Under the pieces are notes generated by a model that searched no databases, had not been told where the DNA came from, and worked only from the letters and a program-made list of their open reading frames with translations. Both the position numbers and the translations under genes were made by a program. Positions 26,844-36,097 of a stretch of DNA of 60,915 nucleotides are shown here, piece after piece. The DNA is taken from NCBI GenBank assembly GCA_902783575.1, contig CACZRP010000100.1:1-60915 (forward strand). The letters are read 5' to 3'. The DNA comes from an uncultured Eubacteriales bacterium (GTDB lineage Bacteria > Bacillota > Clostridia > Lachnospirales > Bianqueaceae). Every line of letters begins with the position of its first letter. Within the stretch, counting starts at the first letter, position 1.

Positions 26844-28600
26844 CTTCTGCCCCGTCCGTAGAACTGCTCGAAGAAGTCAAATTCCTGCTTCTCCACATAG
26901 TAAACCGTCTGCCCTTCCTCCAGACCGGAGAGGATTTCCACCATCTTGGTGCTCTGCATGCCGGGCTCCACGTTGACCTTGCCGCCGTATTCCCCGGTCT
27001 CCTCGTCGAAGGAGGTATAGACATAGTAGGAGCTGCTGGTCTGGTGCAGGGCGTCGATGGGAATCACCAGGACGTTCTCGGTGCCCTCGATGTGGATTCC
27101 CGCCTCGGCGCTCATGCCGGGCAGCATGCCCTCGGTTCTCTCCAGCTCGATTTTCGCGGAATATTCGGTGACGCCGGAGGCCGCCTGTCCCATGAAGGCG
27201 CTGGCCAGGCCCGAACCGCTGATGCTGGCTTCACCGGAGGAGACCTTGATGACCTCGGTCACCTCGCCGGGGAATACCTCTTCCTCGTCCAGAGAGCTGA
27301 TTGTAATATCCACCTTCTGACCCTCCTTCAGCGCCAGAATGTGGTTTTCATCGATGCCCACCGTCATGCTCATTTTCTCCAGGGGATCGATGGTCAGAAG
27401 CTTCGTGCCGCCGCTTTCCGGGGTCATGCCCGCCAGCTGGGAAGCCGCTCCGGACATGCCCGCGCCCATGGAGGACGCGTATTCCATCATCTGCCCCTGC
27501 AGGGAGGCAGATCCGGAGGATGCCGCGGCGGAAGAGTTTTCCTCTTCCGAATAATCCACGCTGTCCACCAGACCGCTGATGGGACTCAGCACCGCGCCGT
27601 CCCTGTAGAGGTTCAGCAGATCCATCAGCTCCTCCTCCAGGTCGGAGCGCTGCCGCAGCAGCGTATCGTAGTTGGTGCTGTAGCTGGTGTTGGTCAGCCG
27701 GAAGATATCCGTGCCCGCACTGACTTTTTCGCCGGGCTGGACATAAATTTTCTCCACGGTGCCCGCAAAGCCCGTCAGGGACAGGGGGCTGTGAATGGTC
27801 GCGCTGCCCTCTCCCAGCAGGGCAGGCTCCGCGTCCTTTTCCTCGGGCACGGTAAAGACCTTCACGCCGGTGCCGGGCAGGATTTTCTCATCGGAGAAGA
27901 CGATCACGGCCGTCTCTTCCCGCACCAGCTCCACCTTGCCCTTCAGTTCCTGATCTTCGCCAAAGCGAACGGAAACCTCCTGGGCCGTCTCCAGGGAAGT
28001 CCCCTTCAGGGGAATTACCACGGCCAGCAGCCCGTCCAGGGACAGGGTGCCCAGGGAACCGTTTTTCATCATACAGGAGGCGATATCATCGCCCTCCGCC
28101 ACAAAAAGCTCCATCAGCCGGCCGCCGGCTCCGGCGGTCAGATAGGGCTGCACCTCGTCATTTTTCGCATCCGCGATGCGGGCATCCAGCTCATCCAGCC
28201 GGGTCTGCAGGCTGGACATGGCGCCCAGTACCGTGCTCATGTTCACCTTGGCCAGAATGTCCCCCTCCTGTACCTGATCATCCTGCTGAACCAGCACTTC
28301 GATGATTTCCACTCCGGCGGGCACTTCCACACTCAGCAGATCCATCTGCTCCAGGGTGCCCGAGGCGGAAATGGTGGTCTCCAGGGTATCCCTGGTGACC
28401 TCAAAGGTCAGCACGTCGGGAGTCTGGTTGGCAAACTCCTCCATGACCCGCTGCCTCAGCCGCGCCACGGTGACCACCAGGGCGGTGATCAGCGTCAGCA
28501 CAATGGCCAGCACAATCAGCACCGTCTTCAGGCGGCGGCGTTTTTTCCTTTTCGCCAGCTGTTCAAATAAAACATCATTCGATGGGGATGCTTGACTCAT
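26840..28600 (-). CDS. HlyD/MacA-type adaptor protein, first gene of the exporter operon
   Basis: This 586-residue protein has a cytoplasmic basic segment (KRKKRRRLKT), one membrane helix (about 30-50) and an extracytoplasmic adaptor region. VPAGVEIIEVLVQQDDQVQEG and KIYVQPGEKVSAGTDIF are lipoyl-like hairpins, and GMLPGMSAEAGIHIEGTENV is the C-terminal adaptor motif. The ATG at 28600 is favoured because CGAGGT precedes it; the frame continues up to a TTG at 28621. A Ser/Ala/Gly-rich stretch lies near residues 350-400. It begins a likely eight-gene minus-strand operon running to 17872. In Gram-positive cells such adaptors bridge the permease to the wall side. Confidence 0.9.
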   Translation of the reverse strand: MSQASPSNDVLFEQLAKRKKRRRLKTVLIVLAIVLTLITALVVTVARLRQRVMEEFANQTPDVLTFEVTRDTLETTISASGTLEQMDLLSVEVPAGVEIIEVLVQQDDQVQEGDILAKVNMSTVLGAMSSLQTRLDELDARIADAKNDEVQPYLTAGAGGRLMELFVAEGDDIASCMMKNGSLGTLSLDGLLAVVIPLKGTSLETAQEVSVRFGEDQELKGKVELVREETAVIVFSDEKILPGTGVKVFTVPEEKDAEPALLGEGSATIHSPLSLTGFAGTVEKIYVQPGEKVSAGTDIFRLTNTSYSTNYDTLLRQRSDLEEELMDLLNLYRDGAVLSPISGLVDSVDYSEEENSSAAASSGSASLQGQMMEYASSMGAGMSGAASQLAGMTPESGGTKLLTIDPLEKMSMTVGIDENHILALKEGQKVDITISSLDEEEVFPGEVTEVIKVSSGEASISGSGLASAFMGQAASGVTEYSAKIELERTEGMLPGMSAEAGIHIEGTENVLVIPIDALHQTSSSYYVYTSFDEETGEYGGKVNVEPGMQSTKMVEILSGLEEGQTVYYVEKQEFDFFEQFYGRGRR

Positions 28601-28678
28601 TCTATATACCTCGAAATACAAATCCTGCGTTCCGTTTTCTGTTACGCTATCCTACTATTTTATCACATTCTCCCGTGC

Positions 28679-28707
28679 TTGACGAGTGCAGAATATCGCA
28701 GTAAAAT
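28679..28707 (+). promoter_or_regulatory. Promoter of the DUF3160-like operon
   Basis: TTGACG (28679-28684), a 17-bp spacer, then TAAAAT (28702-28707). It lies in the divergent region between the exporter operon and the gene at 28771. It drives the three plus-strand genes to 33660. Confidence 0.75.
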
Positions 28708-28770
28708 AGCTGTGTTACAGCGATTATTTATGTAATCTATCCTAATAAGAATCAGCAGGAGGAAGCTCTC

Positions 28771-31446
28771 ATGAAAATCTGTCCGCGCTGCGGCAAACCC
28801 TTTACGGATGCGGACCGTTTCTGCACCGGCTGCGGTCTGAATCTGGATGCTTACCGGAACCAGCAGCAGGCGCCTCAGCAGCAGGCGCCGCAAGCGTACC
28901 AGCAGCCTTATCAGCAAGGCGCGCAGCCGCAGTATCAGCAGGGTGCGCAGGATTATTCATCCCAGAACTACTATGATCCAGGCATGAACGGCTACTATCA
29001 GCAGCCTCAGCCGCAGCGGCCGAAGAAGACCGGCCTCATTGTGGCCATCAGCTGCCTGGGCGTTTTGCTGGTGGGTATTGTGGTGGCCCTCATTGTGGTG
29101 CTGACAAAACCGGGCAAGGAGCCTGCCACCGCCAGCAATTCCCTCTACGAGGAAGAACTCTCCGAGCCCGCAGACACTCAGCCCGAACCCGTGCCGGTGC
29201 AGAACTCCGATCCCACCGGAACCCCCGTGGATGGTTCCTCAGTGCTTCAGGAAGCAGAGCAGGAAACATCTCCTGCCGCCGAAGCTGAGCAGCCGGCCGA
29301 ATCCACTCAGCCCACTGAATCGGAAGCCGCCCAGGCCGAAGCCTCCCAGCCCGCGGAGCAGCCTGCCGCCCCCACCCTTCCCGTGGTGGCCTCCCTGCCC
29401 CGTCCCTCTCTGATGGCGGGAGCCGCCCAGCTCTACGACCAGAGCCTGGTGCCCTCCGTTCCCGAATACTCCGTGGCTCCCGATTTCAGCAATGTCATCA
29501 ACAAAGAAATCGTCTATATGAGCGATGAAGCCAAGGCCATGCTGGTCCAGAACGGATTTGTGGTGATGGAAGGCGGCGGAAAGGAATTCTTCGAGCGCTA
29601 CGAATCCAACCGCTATATGTACATGGCCAACTTCGTCACCGTGGACTCCATGATGCATACCTATCATCTGTATTTCGCTTACCTGATGCGGAATACTGAG
29701 AAAAACTATCTCGGCTACACCCTGTCCGCCCTTTCCGAGCAGATGCTGTCCAAGTCCGTGGCACAGTATGAAGCCCTCAAGGGCACTGAATGGGAACAGG
29801 CAGCCCTTCGCAACGTGGCCTTCTTCTGCATAGGCGCCCGGCTGCAGAATGAGAGCATTGCCATCCCCGCCGAGGTACAGGCCGTCGTGGAATCCGAGCT
29901 GGCCCTGATTATGGAGCACACGACCCTGGTGGAATCTCCTCTGACGGGAATCATGGAGGACTATTCCCAGTACAAGCCCCGGGGCTACTACGAGGGTGAT
30001 CCCCAGCTGGAGGCTTACTTCCGGGCCATGATGTGGTACGGAAGGCTGAACTTCAAGCAGAAGGAAGAAGATCTGGACCGCAGCGCCCTGCTGATGACCC
30101 TGGCCATGGATCAGGATACCCTTCCCGCCTGGGAATCCATTTACGCCATTACCTCTTTCTTTGCCGGCACCAGCGATGATTCCGGCTATTACGAATACAA
30201 GCCCATCATCGACGCGGCCTACGGCGCCGGCGTGACGGCTACCGATCTGCCCGGCAAGACCGATGCCTGGAACCTGTTCCACACCCTCACCGGCCAGCTG
30301 GAGCCGCCCCGCATCAACTCCGTCCCCATGATGGATGACGGCGGCGCCACCGACAAGGTGGTGGAAAACCTGGGCTACCGCTTCATGGGGCAGCGCTTTA
30401 CCCTGGATGAGGCCATTTTCCAGAACCTGACCTACAGCAAGGTGGGCGAAAAGTCCGAAAACGACCGCCGCATGCTTCCCGATGTGCTGGATGCCGCAGC
30501 CGCCATGGGCTCCGAGAAGGCTCTGTCCATTCTGGAGCAGCAGGGTGCCACCAGCTATCCCGGATATCTGGAGAATATGCAGGCTCTGCGAGAGGAAGTG
30601 AAAAACTCCACCGAAGAGCAGTGGAATGCTTCCCTGTATTCCAGCTGGCTTCACACCCTCCAACCCCTGCTGAAGGAAAAGGGAGCCGGCTATCCCGGCT
30701 TCATGCAGACCGGCCTCTGGGCCCAGAAGACTCTGGAAACCTTCGCCGGCAGCTTCACCGAACTGAAGCACGATACCGTGCTTTACGCCAAGCAGATGAT
30801 GGCAGAGATGGGCGGCGGCGAGATTCCCGTGGTGGATGACCGGGGCTATGTGGAGCCCGAACCGGAAATCTTCTCCCGGCTGGCCGTGCTCACCGACCGC
30901 ACCGCCTCCGGTCTGAAGGGCTACGGCATGCTTTCCGAAAATGATGAGCAGAACCTAGGCCTGCTGAGCTCTCTGGCCCGTCAGCTGATGGTCATTTCCG
31001 AGAAAGAGCTGCGGAACGAGACCCTCACCGACGAGGAATACGAGCTGATCCGCACCTACGGCGGCAACCTGGAGCATTTCTGGCAGGAAACCGTCAAGGA
31101 TCTGGCAGCCCAGTACGATGACGCCACCCTGAACCGGCCCGATCAGTTCCCGGCGGCTCTGGTGGTGGATGTGGCCACCGATCCCAACGGCCAGTGCCTG
31201 GAGCTGGCCACCTATAACCCCGCTACGATTTATGTAGCTTGCCTGGTGGACGGACAGGTGAAGATCTGCAGCGGCAGCGTCTACAGCTTCTATCAGTTCT
31301 CCTGGCCCTCTTCGGATCGGTTGACAGATTCCCAATGGCGAATCATGATGGGTATCCAGATGGGCGAGGACGGCTCCTACAACTACGATGCGAAGCCCGT
31401 AAGCAAGCCCGCCTGGACCATGGATTACCGCTACACCTACGATTAA
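28771..31446 (+). CDS. Zinc-ribbon membrane protein with a DUF3160-like extracytoplasmic domain
   Basis: This 891-residue protein begins with a zinc ribbon (CPRCGK and CTGCGL, residues 3-28). A Gln/Tyr/Pro-rich linker (about 30-85) and one transmembrane helix (about 90-112) follow, then an Ala/Pro/Glu-rich spacer (about 115-210). The remaining 650 residues match my memory of the DUF3160 family, with the NFVTVDSMMHTYHLYFAYLM segment and a DDRGYVEPEPEIFSRLAVL region near the end. The function of that domain is unknown to me. AGGAGG precedes the ATG. The same ribbon-linker-helix layout occurs in the genes at 34107 and 43973. Confidence 0.85.
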   Translation: MKICPRCGKPFTDADRFCTGCGLNLDAYRNQQQAPQQQAPQAYQQPYQQGAQPQYQQGAQDYSSQNYYDPGMNGYYQQPQPQRPKKTGLIVAISCLGVLLVGIVVALIVVLTKPGKEPATASNSLYEEELSEPADTQPEPVPVQNSDPTGTPVDGSSVLQEAEQETSPAAEAEQPAESTQPTESEAAQAEASQPAEQPAAPTLPVVASLPRPSLMAGAAQLYDQSLVPSVPEYSVAPDFSNVINKEIVYMSDEAKAMLVQNGFVVMEGGGKEFFERYESNRYMYMANFVTVDSMMHTYHLYFAYLMRNTEKNYLGYTLSALSEQMLSKSVAQYEALKGTEWEQAALRNVAFFCIGARLQNESIAIPAEVQAVVESELALIMEHTTLVESPLTGIMEDYSQYKPRGYYEGDPQLEAYFRAMMWYGRLNFKQKEEDLDRSALLMTLAMDQDTLPAWESIYAITSFFAGTSDDSGYYEYKPIIDAAYGAGVTATDLPGKTDAWNLFHTLTGQLEPPRINSVPMMDDGGATDKVVENLGYRFMGQRFTLDEAIFQNLTYSKVGEKSENDRRMLPDVLDAAAAMGSEKALSILEQQGATSYPGYLENMQALREEVKNSTEEQWNASLYSSWLHTLQPLLKEKGAGYPGFMQTGLWAQKTLETFAGSFTELKHDTVLYAKQMMAEMGGGEIPVVDDRGYVEPEPEIFSRLAVLTDRTASGLKGYGMLSENDEQNLGLLSSLARQLMVISEKELRNETLTDEEYELIRTYGGNLEHFWQETVKDLAAQYDDATLNRPDQFPAALVVDVATDPNGQCLELATYNPATIYVACLVDGQVKICSGSVYSFYQFSWPSSDRLTDSQWRIMMGIQMGEDGSYNYDAKPVSKPAWTMDYRYTYD

Positions 31447-31453
31447 AAAGTCG

Positions 31454-32974
31454 ATGAAAACCTCAGCAAGCAGAAAACAGAAGGCCGTCGGGCTGATTCT
31501 GACTGTGCTGATAATCCTCCTGGGAGGGCTGGCCATGTTCCGGCTGCTGGATCAGCGCGGCCTGTTCCTCCCCTCCTGGACGAAGCAGCAAAACGCCAAG
31601 GATCCCGGCGGAATATGGAAAAACCGAAGCCTCAGCGGAGATTCCCTCCGGCTGGAGCTCAGCAGCAAAAAGGCCGCGGTCTCTGTGGGGGAAAATCCCA
31701 TCTGGACCTCTCCCAAAGAGGTGCTGGTGCAGGATCTTCTGTACGAGGATATCGACCGCGACGGAGCGAAGGAAATCATCCTGCTCTGCTGGCGGCGGGG
31801 CAGCTTCGGCGAGCACCGGCCCTTCTGGGTGTCCGCCAACGACAACCGCTGGGGACAGCATATTTTCATCTATGACTATGCTCCCGAAAACACCGTTTAC
31901 CCCAATCCGGTACACGCCATCTGGATGTCCTCCGCCATTCCCATGGATATCACCGCCATCAGCTATGACCCTTCCCGGCAGGCCCTCTATGTCCGCGAGA
32001 CGGACGAGCGGATCACCGGCTGGGCCTGGCTCAGCTGGGGCCTGGAAATGGTGAGCGAGGAAAGCTCTGTCAGCTTTCTGTGCGCCGGCGATCTGCTGGT
32101 TCACGAGCCCATCTATGCCTACGGCCTTAGCTACACGGAAACCTTCGATTTTCTCTTCCAGCAGGAGGACGGCCTGCCCCAGCGGATCCGCTCGGCGGAT
32201 GTGGCCGTGCTGGGTCAGGAGACTCCCCTGGTGGACGATCCCCTTCTCTACGGCGGCTATCCGGATTTCGGAACGCCCTGGACCGTGGGCGAGGCCGCAG
32301 CCAATGCCGGTTTTGATATCGCTTCCTGCGCCACCAATCACGCCCTGGACCGGGGCATGAAGGGCATCGATATCACTCTGAAGACTTACCGGGACAATGA
32401 TGTCCTGCCCCTGGGGATTCAGGGCACCGACGAACAGGCCCGCTGGATCCCCTATCAGCTGCTCACGCGCCAGGGAATCCGTTTCGCCCTGTTCTCCCTG
32501 ACCTACGGAACCAACGGCCGCCCTATGCCCGCCAGCTCTCCCTATGCAGTGCATCTTCTGCCTGACCCCGAAGACGGGGAAGCCCTGGAAAAGCTCCGGA
32601 CTGCCCTGAAGACGGCCCGGGAGGAAGCGGACTGCGTCATCGTATTCGCCCACTGGGGCACCGAGTATGAAAATCAGCCGGACGAGCTTCAGCAGTTCTA
32701 CTCTGATCTCTTCCTCCAGGCCGGCGTGGACGTGGTGGTGGGTTCCCATCCCCATGTGATCCAGCCCATGGAAACCCTGACAGCGGAGAACGGACACGTC
32801 ATGCTGATTTATTACTCTCTGGGAAATCTGATCTCCGGCAATCAGGACCCCGCCCAGAACTCCGGAGCCCTGGGCTGCTTCAACATCAAAAAAGCCGGTG
32901 ATGAAATTCTCATCACCGACTCTGAGCTCGTGAAAATTGATTCGATTTTCCGGGTGGAAATCCCTACCGACTAA
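31454..32974 (+). CDS. CapA/PgsA-like metallophosphatase-fold protein
   Basis: This 506-residue protein has an N-terminal membrane anchor (about 12-32). A C-terminal domain from about residue 205 carries CapA motifs: FLCAGDLLVHEP, VLGQETPLV, ATNHALDRG, VFAHWGTEYENQP and VVGSHPHVIQPME. The family includes PgsA/CapA proteins linked to poly-gamma-glutamate export, but most clostridial members have no proven role. The N-terminal 170 residues contain a DIDRDGAKEIILL segment that suggests a small repeat-like domain. It follows the DUF3160-like gene by 7 bp with only a weak ribosome site, so coupled translation is likely. Confidence 0.88.
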   Translation: MKTSASRKQKAVGLILTVLIILLGGLAMFRLLDQRGLFLPSWTKQQNAKDPGGIWKNRSLSGDSLRLELSSKKAAVSVGENPIWTSPKEVLVQDLLYEDIDRDGAKEIILLCWRRGSFGEHRPFWVSANDNRWGQHIFIYDYAPENTVYPNPVHAIWMSSAIPMDITAISYDPSRQALYVRETDERITGWAWLSWGLEMVSEESSVSFLCAGDLLVHEPIYAYGLSYTETFDFLFQQEDGLPQRIRSADVAVLGQETPLVDDPLLYGGYPDFGTPWTVGEAAANAGFDIASCATNHALDRGMKGIDITLKTYRDNDVLPLGIQGTDEQARWIPYQLLTRQGIRFALFSLTYGTNGRPMPASSPYAVHLLPDPEDGEALEKLRTALKTAREEADCVIVFAHWGTEYENQPDELQQFYSDLFLQAGVDVVVGSHPHVIQPMETLTAENGHVMLIYYSLGNLISGNQDPAQNSGALGCFNIKKAGDEILITDSELVKIDSIFRVEIPTD

Positions 32975-32994
32975 CAGACAGGAATTGATCATTA

Positions 32995-33660
32995 ATGAAT
33001 GAACTAACCAAACGTATTATCATGACCGTTCTTGGCGTTTCCATATGCGGTCTCTCCGTCGGCCTCTTCAGCTACTCCAGCATGGGCCTCGATCCCTTTC
33101 AGGTCTTTGCCCACGGCACCTGGAGCCTTTTCCCGCTGGGCTACGGCACCTACTACATGATTCTTAACGCCATCCTCCTGGTGATCATTTTCTTCGTGAA
33201 CCGGAAAAAGATCGGCCTGGGAACGGTCATCAACCTGTTTCTGGTGGGCTATATGGCTGAATTCTCCGAAAAGGGCCTCATCAGCCTGCTGGGTCCCGCC
33301 CAGGAGGCTTCGCTGCTGATCCGGAGCATCAGCCTGCTGCTGGGAGTGGTGATCATGTGCTTCTCCGCCGCGCTGTACTTCACCGCGGACATGGGCGTCT
33401 CCACCTACGACGCCATCGCCATCACCCTGGACGAGCGAAAAGCCATCCGCTTCGGCTCCCGGCCCCCGGTGCCCTTCAAGTACATCCGCATCGCCACCGA
33501 CCTGATCTGTGTCACCATCGGCGGCCTGCTGGGCGCAGCCATCGGCGTGGGAACCATCATCAGCGCCTTCTTTATGGGGCCGCTGATCTCCTTCTTCCGG
33601 AAAACCGTGGCCGAACCCATGCGCTATGGCAAGCGCATGAGCTACGGCAAGAGGCTTTAG
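32995..33660 (+). CDS. YczE/YitT-like integral membrane protein
   Basis: This 221-residue protein has five to six membrane helices. The start VLGVSICGLSVGLFSYSSMG and GLDPFQVFAHG resemble the YczE/YyaS family, whose members are poorly characterised and in some Bacillus strains affect lipopeptide production. STYDAIAITL and a basic tail follow. It is 20 bp after the CapA-like gene and is the last plus-strand gene of the operon. Its stop codon overlaps the stop of the convergent MazG-like gene. Confidence 0.85.
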   Translation: MNELTKRIIMTVLGVSICGLSVGLFSYSSMGLDPFQVFAHGTWSLFPLGYGTYYMILNAILLVIIFFVNRKKIGLGTVINLFLVGYMAEFSEKGLISLLGPAQEASLLIRSISLLLGVVIMCFSAALYFTADMGVSTYDAIAITLDERKAIRFGSRPPVPFKYIRIATDLICVTIGGLLGAAIGVGTIISAFFMGPLISFFRKTVAEPMRYGKRMSYGKRL

Positions 33661-34013
33661 TCCTCGTACATGGCGTCGTTCTCGATCCAGCTGCGGTCCA
33701 TATTGCGGCGCCACTTTTTATCAAAGGCTTTGGTGAGCTCTTCGGCGCCGATGCCGTAGCAGTCCAGCATATCCAGATAATACATCAGAACATCGGAGCA
33801 TTCCTCCAGATAATGGGCCCTGACGTGTTCATCCTCCATGATGGCGTCATGGCCCTTTTTCTTGATAATGGCGATGACCTCGCCCAGCTCATCCACCATC
33901 CACAGCAGGGAATCCTTGCCAAATTCCGGCGTATGGGGCGCCCAGCTGTCCTGATGCTTTTCATAGAGCTCTCTCTGCATCTTCATAAGTTCGGAAATAC
34001 TGAGTTCTGACAC
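33657..34013 (-). CDS. MazG-like nucleotide pyrophosphohydrolase
   Basis: This 118-residue all-alpha protein has the acidic MazG pattern: DELGEVIAIIKKKG followed by EECSDVLMYYLDML. These residues bind magnesium ions for cleavage of nucleoside triphosphates to monophosphates. The short length matches house-cleaning MazG-like dimers. GTG at 34013 is chosen because TGGAGG lies five bases before it; a GTG at 34025 is also in frame but would contain that site. It is convergent with the YczE-like gene, sharing stop-codon bases. Confidence 0.8.
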   Translation of the reverse strand: MSELSISELMKMQRELYEKHQDSWAPHTPEFGKDSLLWMVDELGEVIAIIKKKGHDAIMEDEHVRAHYLEECSDVLMYYLDMLDCYGIGAEELTKAFDKKWRRNMDRSWIENDAMYED

Positions 34014-34040
34014 ATCTGCCTCCACTGATATATAATCGAC

Positions 34041-34073
34041 AAAAACCTGGTAAATTGAATTTACCAGGTTTTT
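34041..34073 (-). terminator. Terminator of the glutamine-rich zinc-ribbon gene
   Basis: A perfect 14-bp stem, AAAAACCTGGTAAA with TTTACCAGGTTTTT, has a 5-base loop and a T-run on either strand. It lies 34 bp past the stop of the minus-strand gene at 34107. Confidence 0.9.
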
Positions 34074-34106
34074 CGCTGTTTGCTCCGTTACGGCCGGAAG
34101 AACCTT

Positions 34107-35921
34107 TTACGGAGTTACGTTCTTGGTGACATTGTAAGGAGCGAATTCTTCGGCGTCGAAGATGGCCAGATAGGCATCCACCGATTCGTAGCCGTAAAGA
34201 GTGATATCCGTATCCTTCAGAGTGATGGTGCTGTAGGGAGTGTAGTAATAAACGTTGTTGTAATCCACGACTCCATCAGCGCCGACTATGACGTCATCAT
34301 ACTCGACATCATAGTAGTAGGTGTAATCGGTGGCCTGGTCTACTTCGGTTTCCGTGCCATCCTCGGCAGTCTGCTTGACCTTGGTGGTGACAGTGACAAC
34401 GACCTTGTAAACGGAGAAGAAGGCGTTGTTGGTGACGGAATAATCAGGCTCCTTGATGGTCATGAACACATTGCCAATGTAGTCGAAGCTCTTCAGCACC
34501 ACGTTGGAAGGCAGGGTCTCGTCTTCCTCGAAGATGCTCTGGCCGAGGCCGATAAAGTCATCCAGAACTTCCTGGGGAATTCCTTCAACGCTGGTAACAA
34601 AGTAACCGGCACTCTCCACTGTGAAGGTTTTGGTCAGAGCGGTGGGCGCTACGTTGTAGTTGGATTCCAGGTACGCGGTGGGATCCTGGCCGTTGGGGTC
34701 CAGAATGGTAACGGTGACGGTATCACCAATCTTCAGATCGTAGGAAGGCTCCACCTTGTACTGCAGCGTCAGGCAGGACTCCGGTACATTGGAGGTATCG
34801 GTGTAAGCGTCAATGTAGGGGGAATCACCGCTGAAGGTGATGATAAAGTTCTCGAAGGGATCCACAGACTGCAGGTCCTTCAGGCCGGATACCGTATATT
34901 CCACCGAGGTGGTGGTCACGTTGGCGTTGAAGTAGGGAGCCCATTCCTGATTGATATCAAAGATGACGGAAACCTTGTCTCCGTTCTTCAGCGCACCTCC
35001 GGGCGTGGAGAAATGACCGTTGACACAGTACTGATAGAAGCAGGCAGCGGCGGGACGGCCCTCTTCCAGGGATTTATCCATCCATTTGATCTTGTCGGTG
35101 TAGTCCGCGACAAATTTTGCTTCATCAAATTTGAATTCATAGGTTCCGGAGCCGTTGTAGCCGGAGAAGGTGAAGGAAACATAATCATTCAGGGCTACAT
35201 CCACCGGTTTCGGTTTCCAGGGCTTCAGAAGAATCAGCACCACGGCCGCAATCAGCACGACGGCGGCTGCGGCAATACCGATAATCAGACCGGCCTTGGA
35301 TTTTTTCTTCTCAGGCTCAAAACCACCGGGCTGGTTAAACTGTCCCTGATGGGACATTCCCTGCTGGAAGCCGCCGGGCTGGCCAAACTGTCCCTGCTGG
35401 GGAAGCCCCTGTTGGGGCTGGAATCCGCCCTGCTGAGGCTGGAAGCTGCCCTGTTGGGGCTGGAAGCTGCCCTGCTGCGGAGCGAATCCGGCACCTTGCG
35501 GCTGGAAGCTTGCCGCCTTGGGCTGGAAGTCGTCCTGCTGAGGAAGCCCCTGCTGGGGCTGGAAGCTGCCCTGCTGGGGAAGCCCCTGCTGGGGCTGGAA
35601 GCTGGTGGCCTGAGGCTGCCAGTCATCCTGCTTGGGCTGGAAGTCATCCTGCTGAGGAGCAAAGCTGTTGTTGAATACGGGCTCGAAGGAAGGGGGTTCG
35701 GGCGCTTCTTCCTGTTTCGGAGCTATCATACCGGGGCGGGTCAGCTGATCCCGGGAAAGAACGGTGGTTTCCGGTTCATCTGCCAGCGCGGGGTCAAAGG
35801 CCGGAAGCACTGGTTCCGGAGCGGCCGGCGCGGGAGCTTCCTCCTTGATGACTTTTTGACCACAATGGATACAGAACTTTACGTTATCGGGAATTTCACC
35901 GCCGCAATATTTGCATTTCAT
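34107..35921 (-). CDS. Zinc-ribbon membrane protein with long Gln/Pro/Phe repeat region
   Basis: This 604-residue protein starts with a zinc ribbon (CKYCGG and CIHCGQ, residues 3-23). An acidic Pro-rich part is followed by a low-complexity region at about 85-195 made of variants of FQPQQG and LPQQG. Then comes a basic KKKSK stop-transfer flank with one helix (about 205-228, AGLIIGIAAAAVVLIAAVVLIL). The 370-residue C-terminal part is predicted extracytoplasmic, with a repeated beta-rich character (DYVSFTFSGYNGSGTYEFKFD, and similar FENFIITFSGDSPYIDAYTD). The function is unknown. GGAGGG precedes the ATG. The DNA behind the Gln-rich part is repetitive, so length variation between strains is expected. 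Confidence 0.85.
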   Translation of the reverse strand: MKCKYCGGEIPDNVKFCIHCGQKVIKEEAPAPAAPEPVLPAFDPALADEPETTVLSRDQLTRPGMIAPKQEEAPEPPSFEPVFNNSFAPQQDDFQPKQDDWQPQATSFQPQQGLPQQGSFQPQQGLPQQDDFQPKAASFQPQGAGFAPQQGSFQPQQGSFQPQQGGFQPQQGLPQQGQFGQPGGFQQGMSHQGQFNQPGGFEPEKKKSKAGLIIGIAAAAVVLIAAVVLILLKPWKPKPVDVALNDYVSFTFSGYNGSGTYEFKFDEAKFVADYTDKIKWMDKSLEEGRPAAACFYQYCVNGHFSTPGGALKNGDKVSVIFDINQEWAPYFNANVTTTSVEYTVSGLKDLQSVDPFENFIITFSGDSPYIDAYTDTSNVPESCLTLQYKVEPSYDLKIGDTVTVTILDPNGQDPTAYLESNYNVAPTALTKTFTVESAGYFVTSVEGIPQEVLDDFIGLGQSIFEEDETLPSNVVLKSFDYIGNVFMTIKEPDYSVTNNAFFSVYKVVVTVTTKVKQTAEDGTETEVDQATDYTYYYDVEYDDVIVGADGVVDYNNVYYYTPYSTITLKDTDITLYGYESVDAYLAIFDAEEFAPYNVTKNVTP

Positions 35922-35977
35922 TGTAAGCCCTCCTTTGAAATATATATTTATGTAATAAGTCTATACCTATTAATCTG

Positions 35978-36006
35978 ATTTTATATGGAATGACAGAAAA
36001 ATACAA
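35978..36006 (-). promoter_or_regulatory. Promoter of the Gln-rich zinc-ribbon gene
   Basis: On the minus strand TTGTAT (36006-36001), a 17-bp spacer and TAAAAT (35983-35978) precede the ATG at 35921. Confidence 0.6.
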
Positions 36007-36040
36007 TACCCTAATAGAACTATTTCCTACGGAAAAGAAT

Positions 36041-36074
36041 AAGGCCGCGGAAGGATGATTCCCTCCGCAGCCTT
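36041..36074 (-). terminator. Terminator of gdhA
   Basis: On the minus strand AAGGCTGCGGAGGG pairs with CCTTCCGCGGCCTT with two mismatches around a 6-base loop, followed by ATTCTTTT. It lies 24 bp after the gdhA stop. Confidence 0.75.
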
Positions 36075-36097
36075 GATATTGCTTTGAACTAAAGGAA

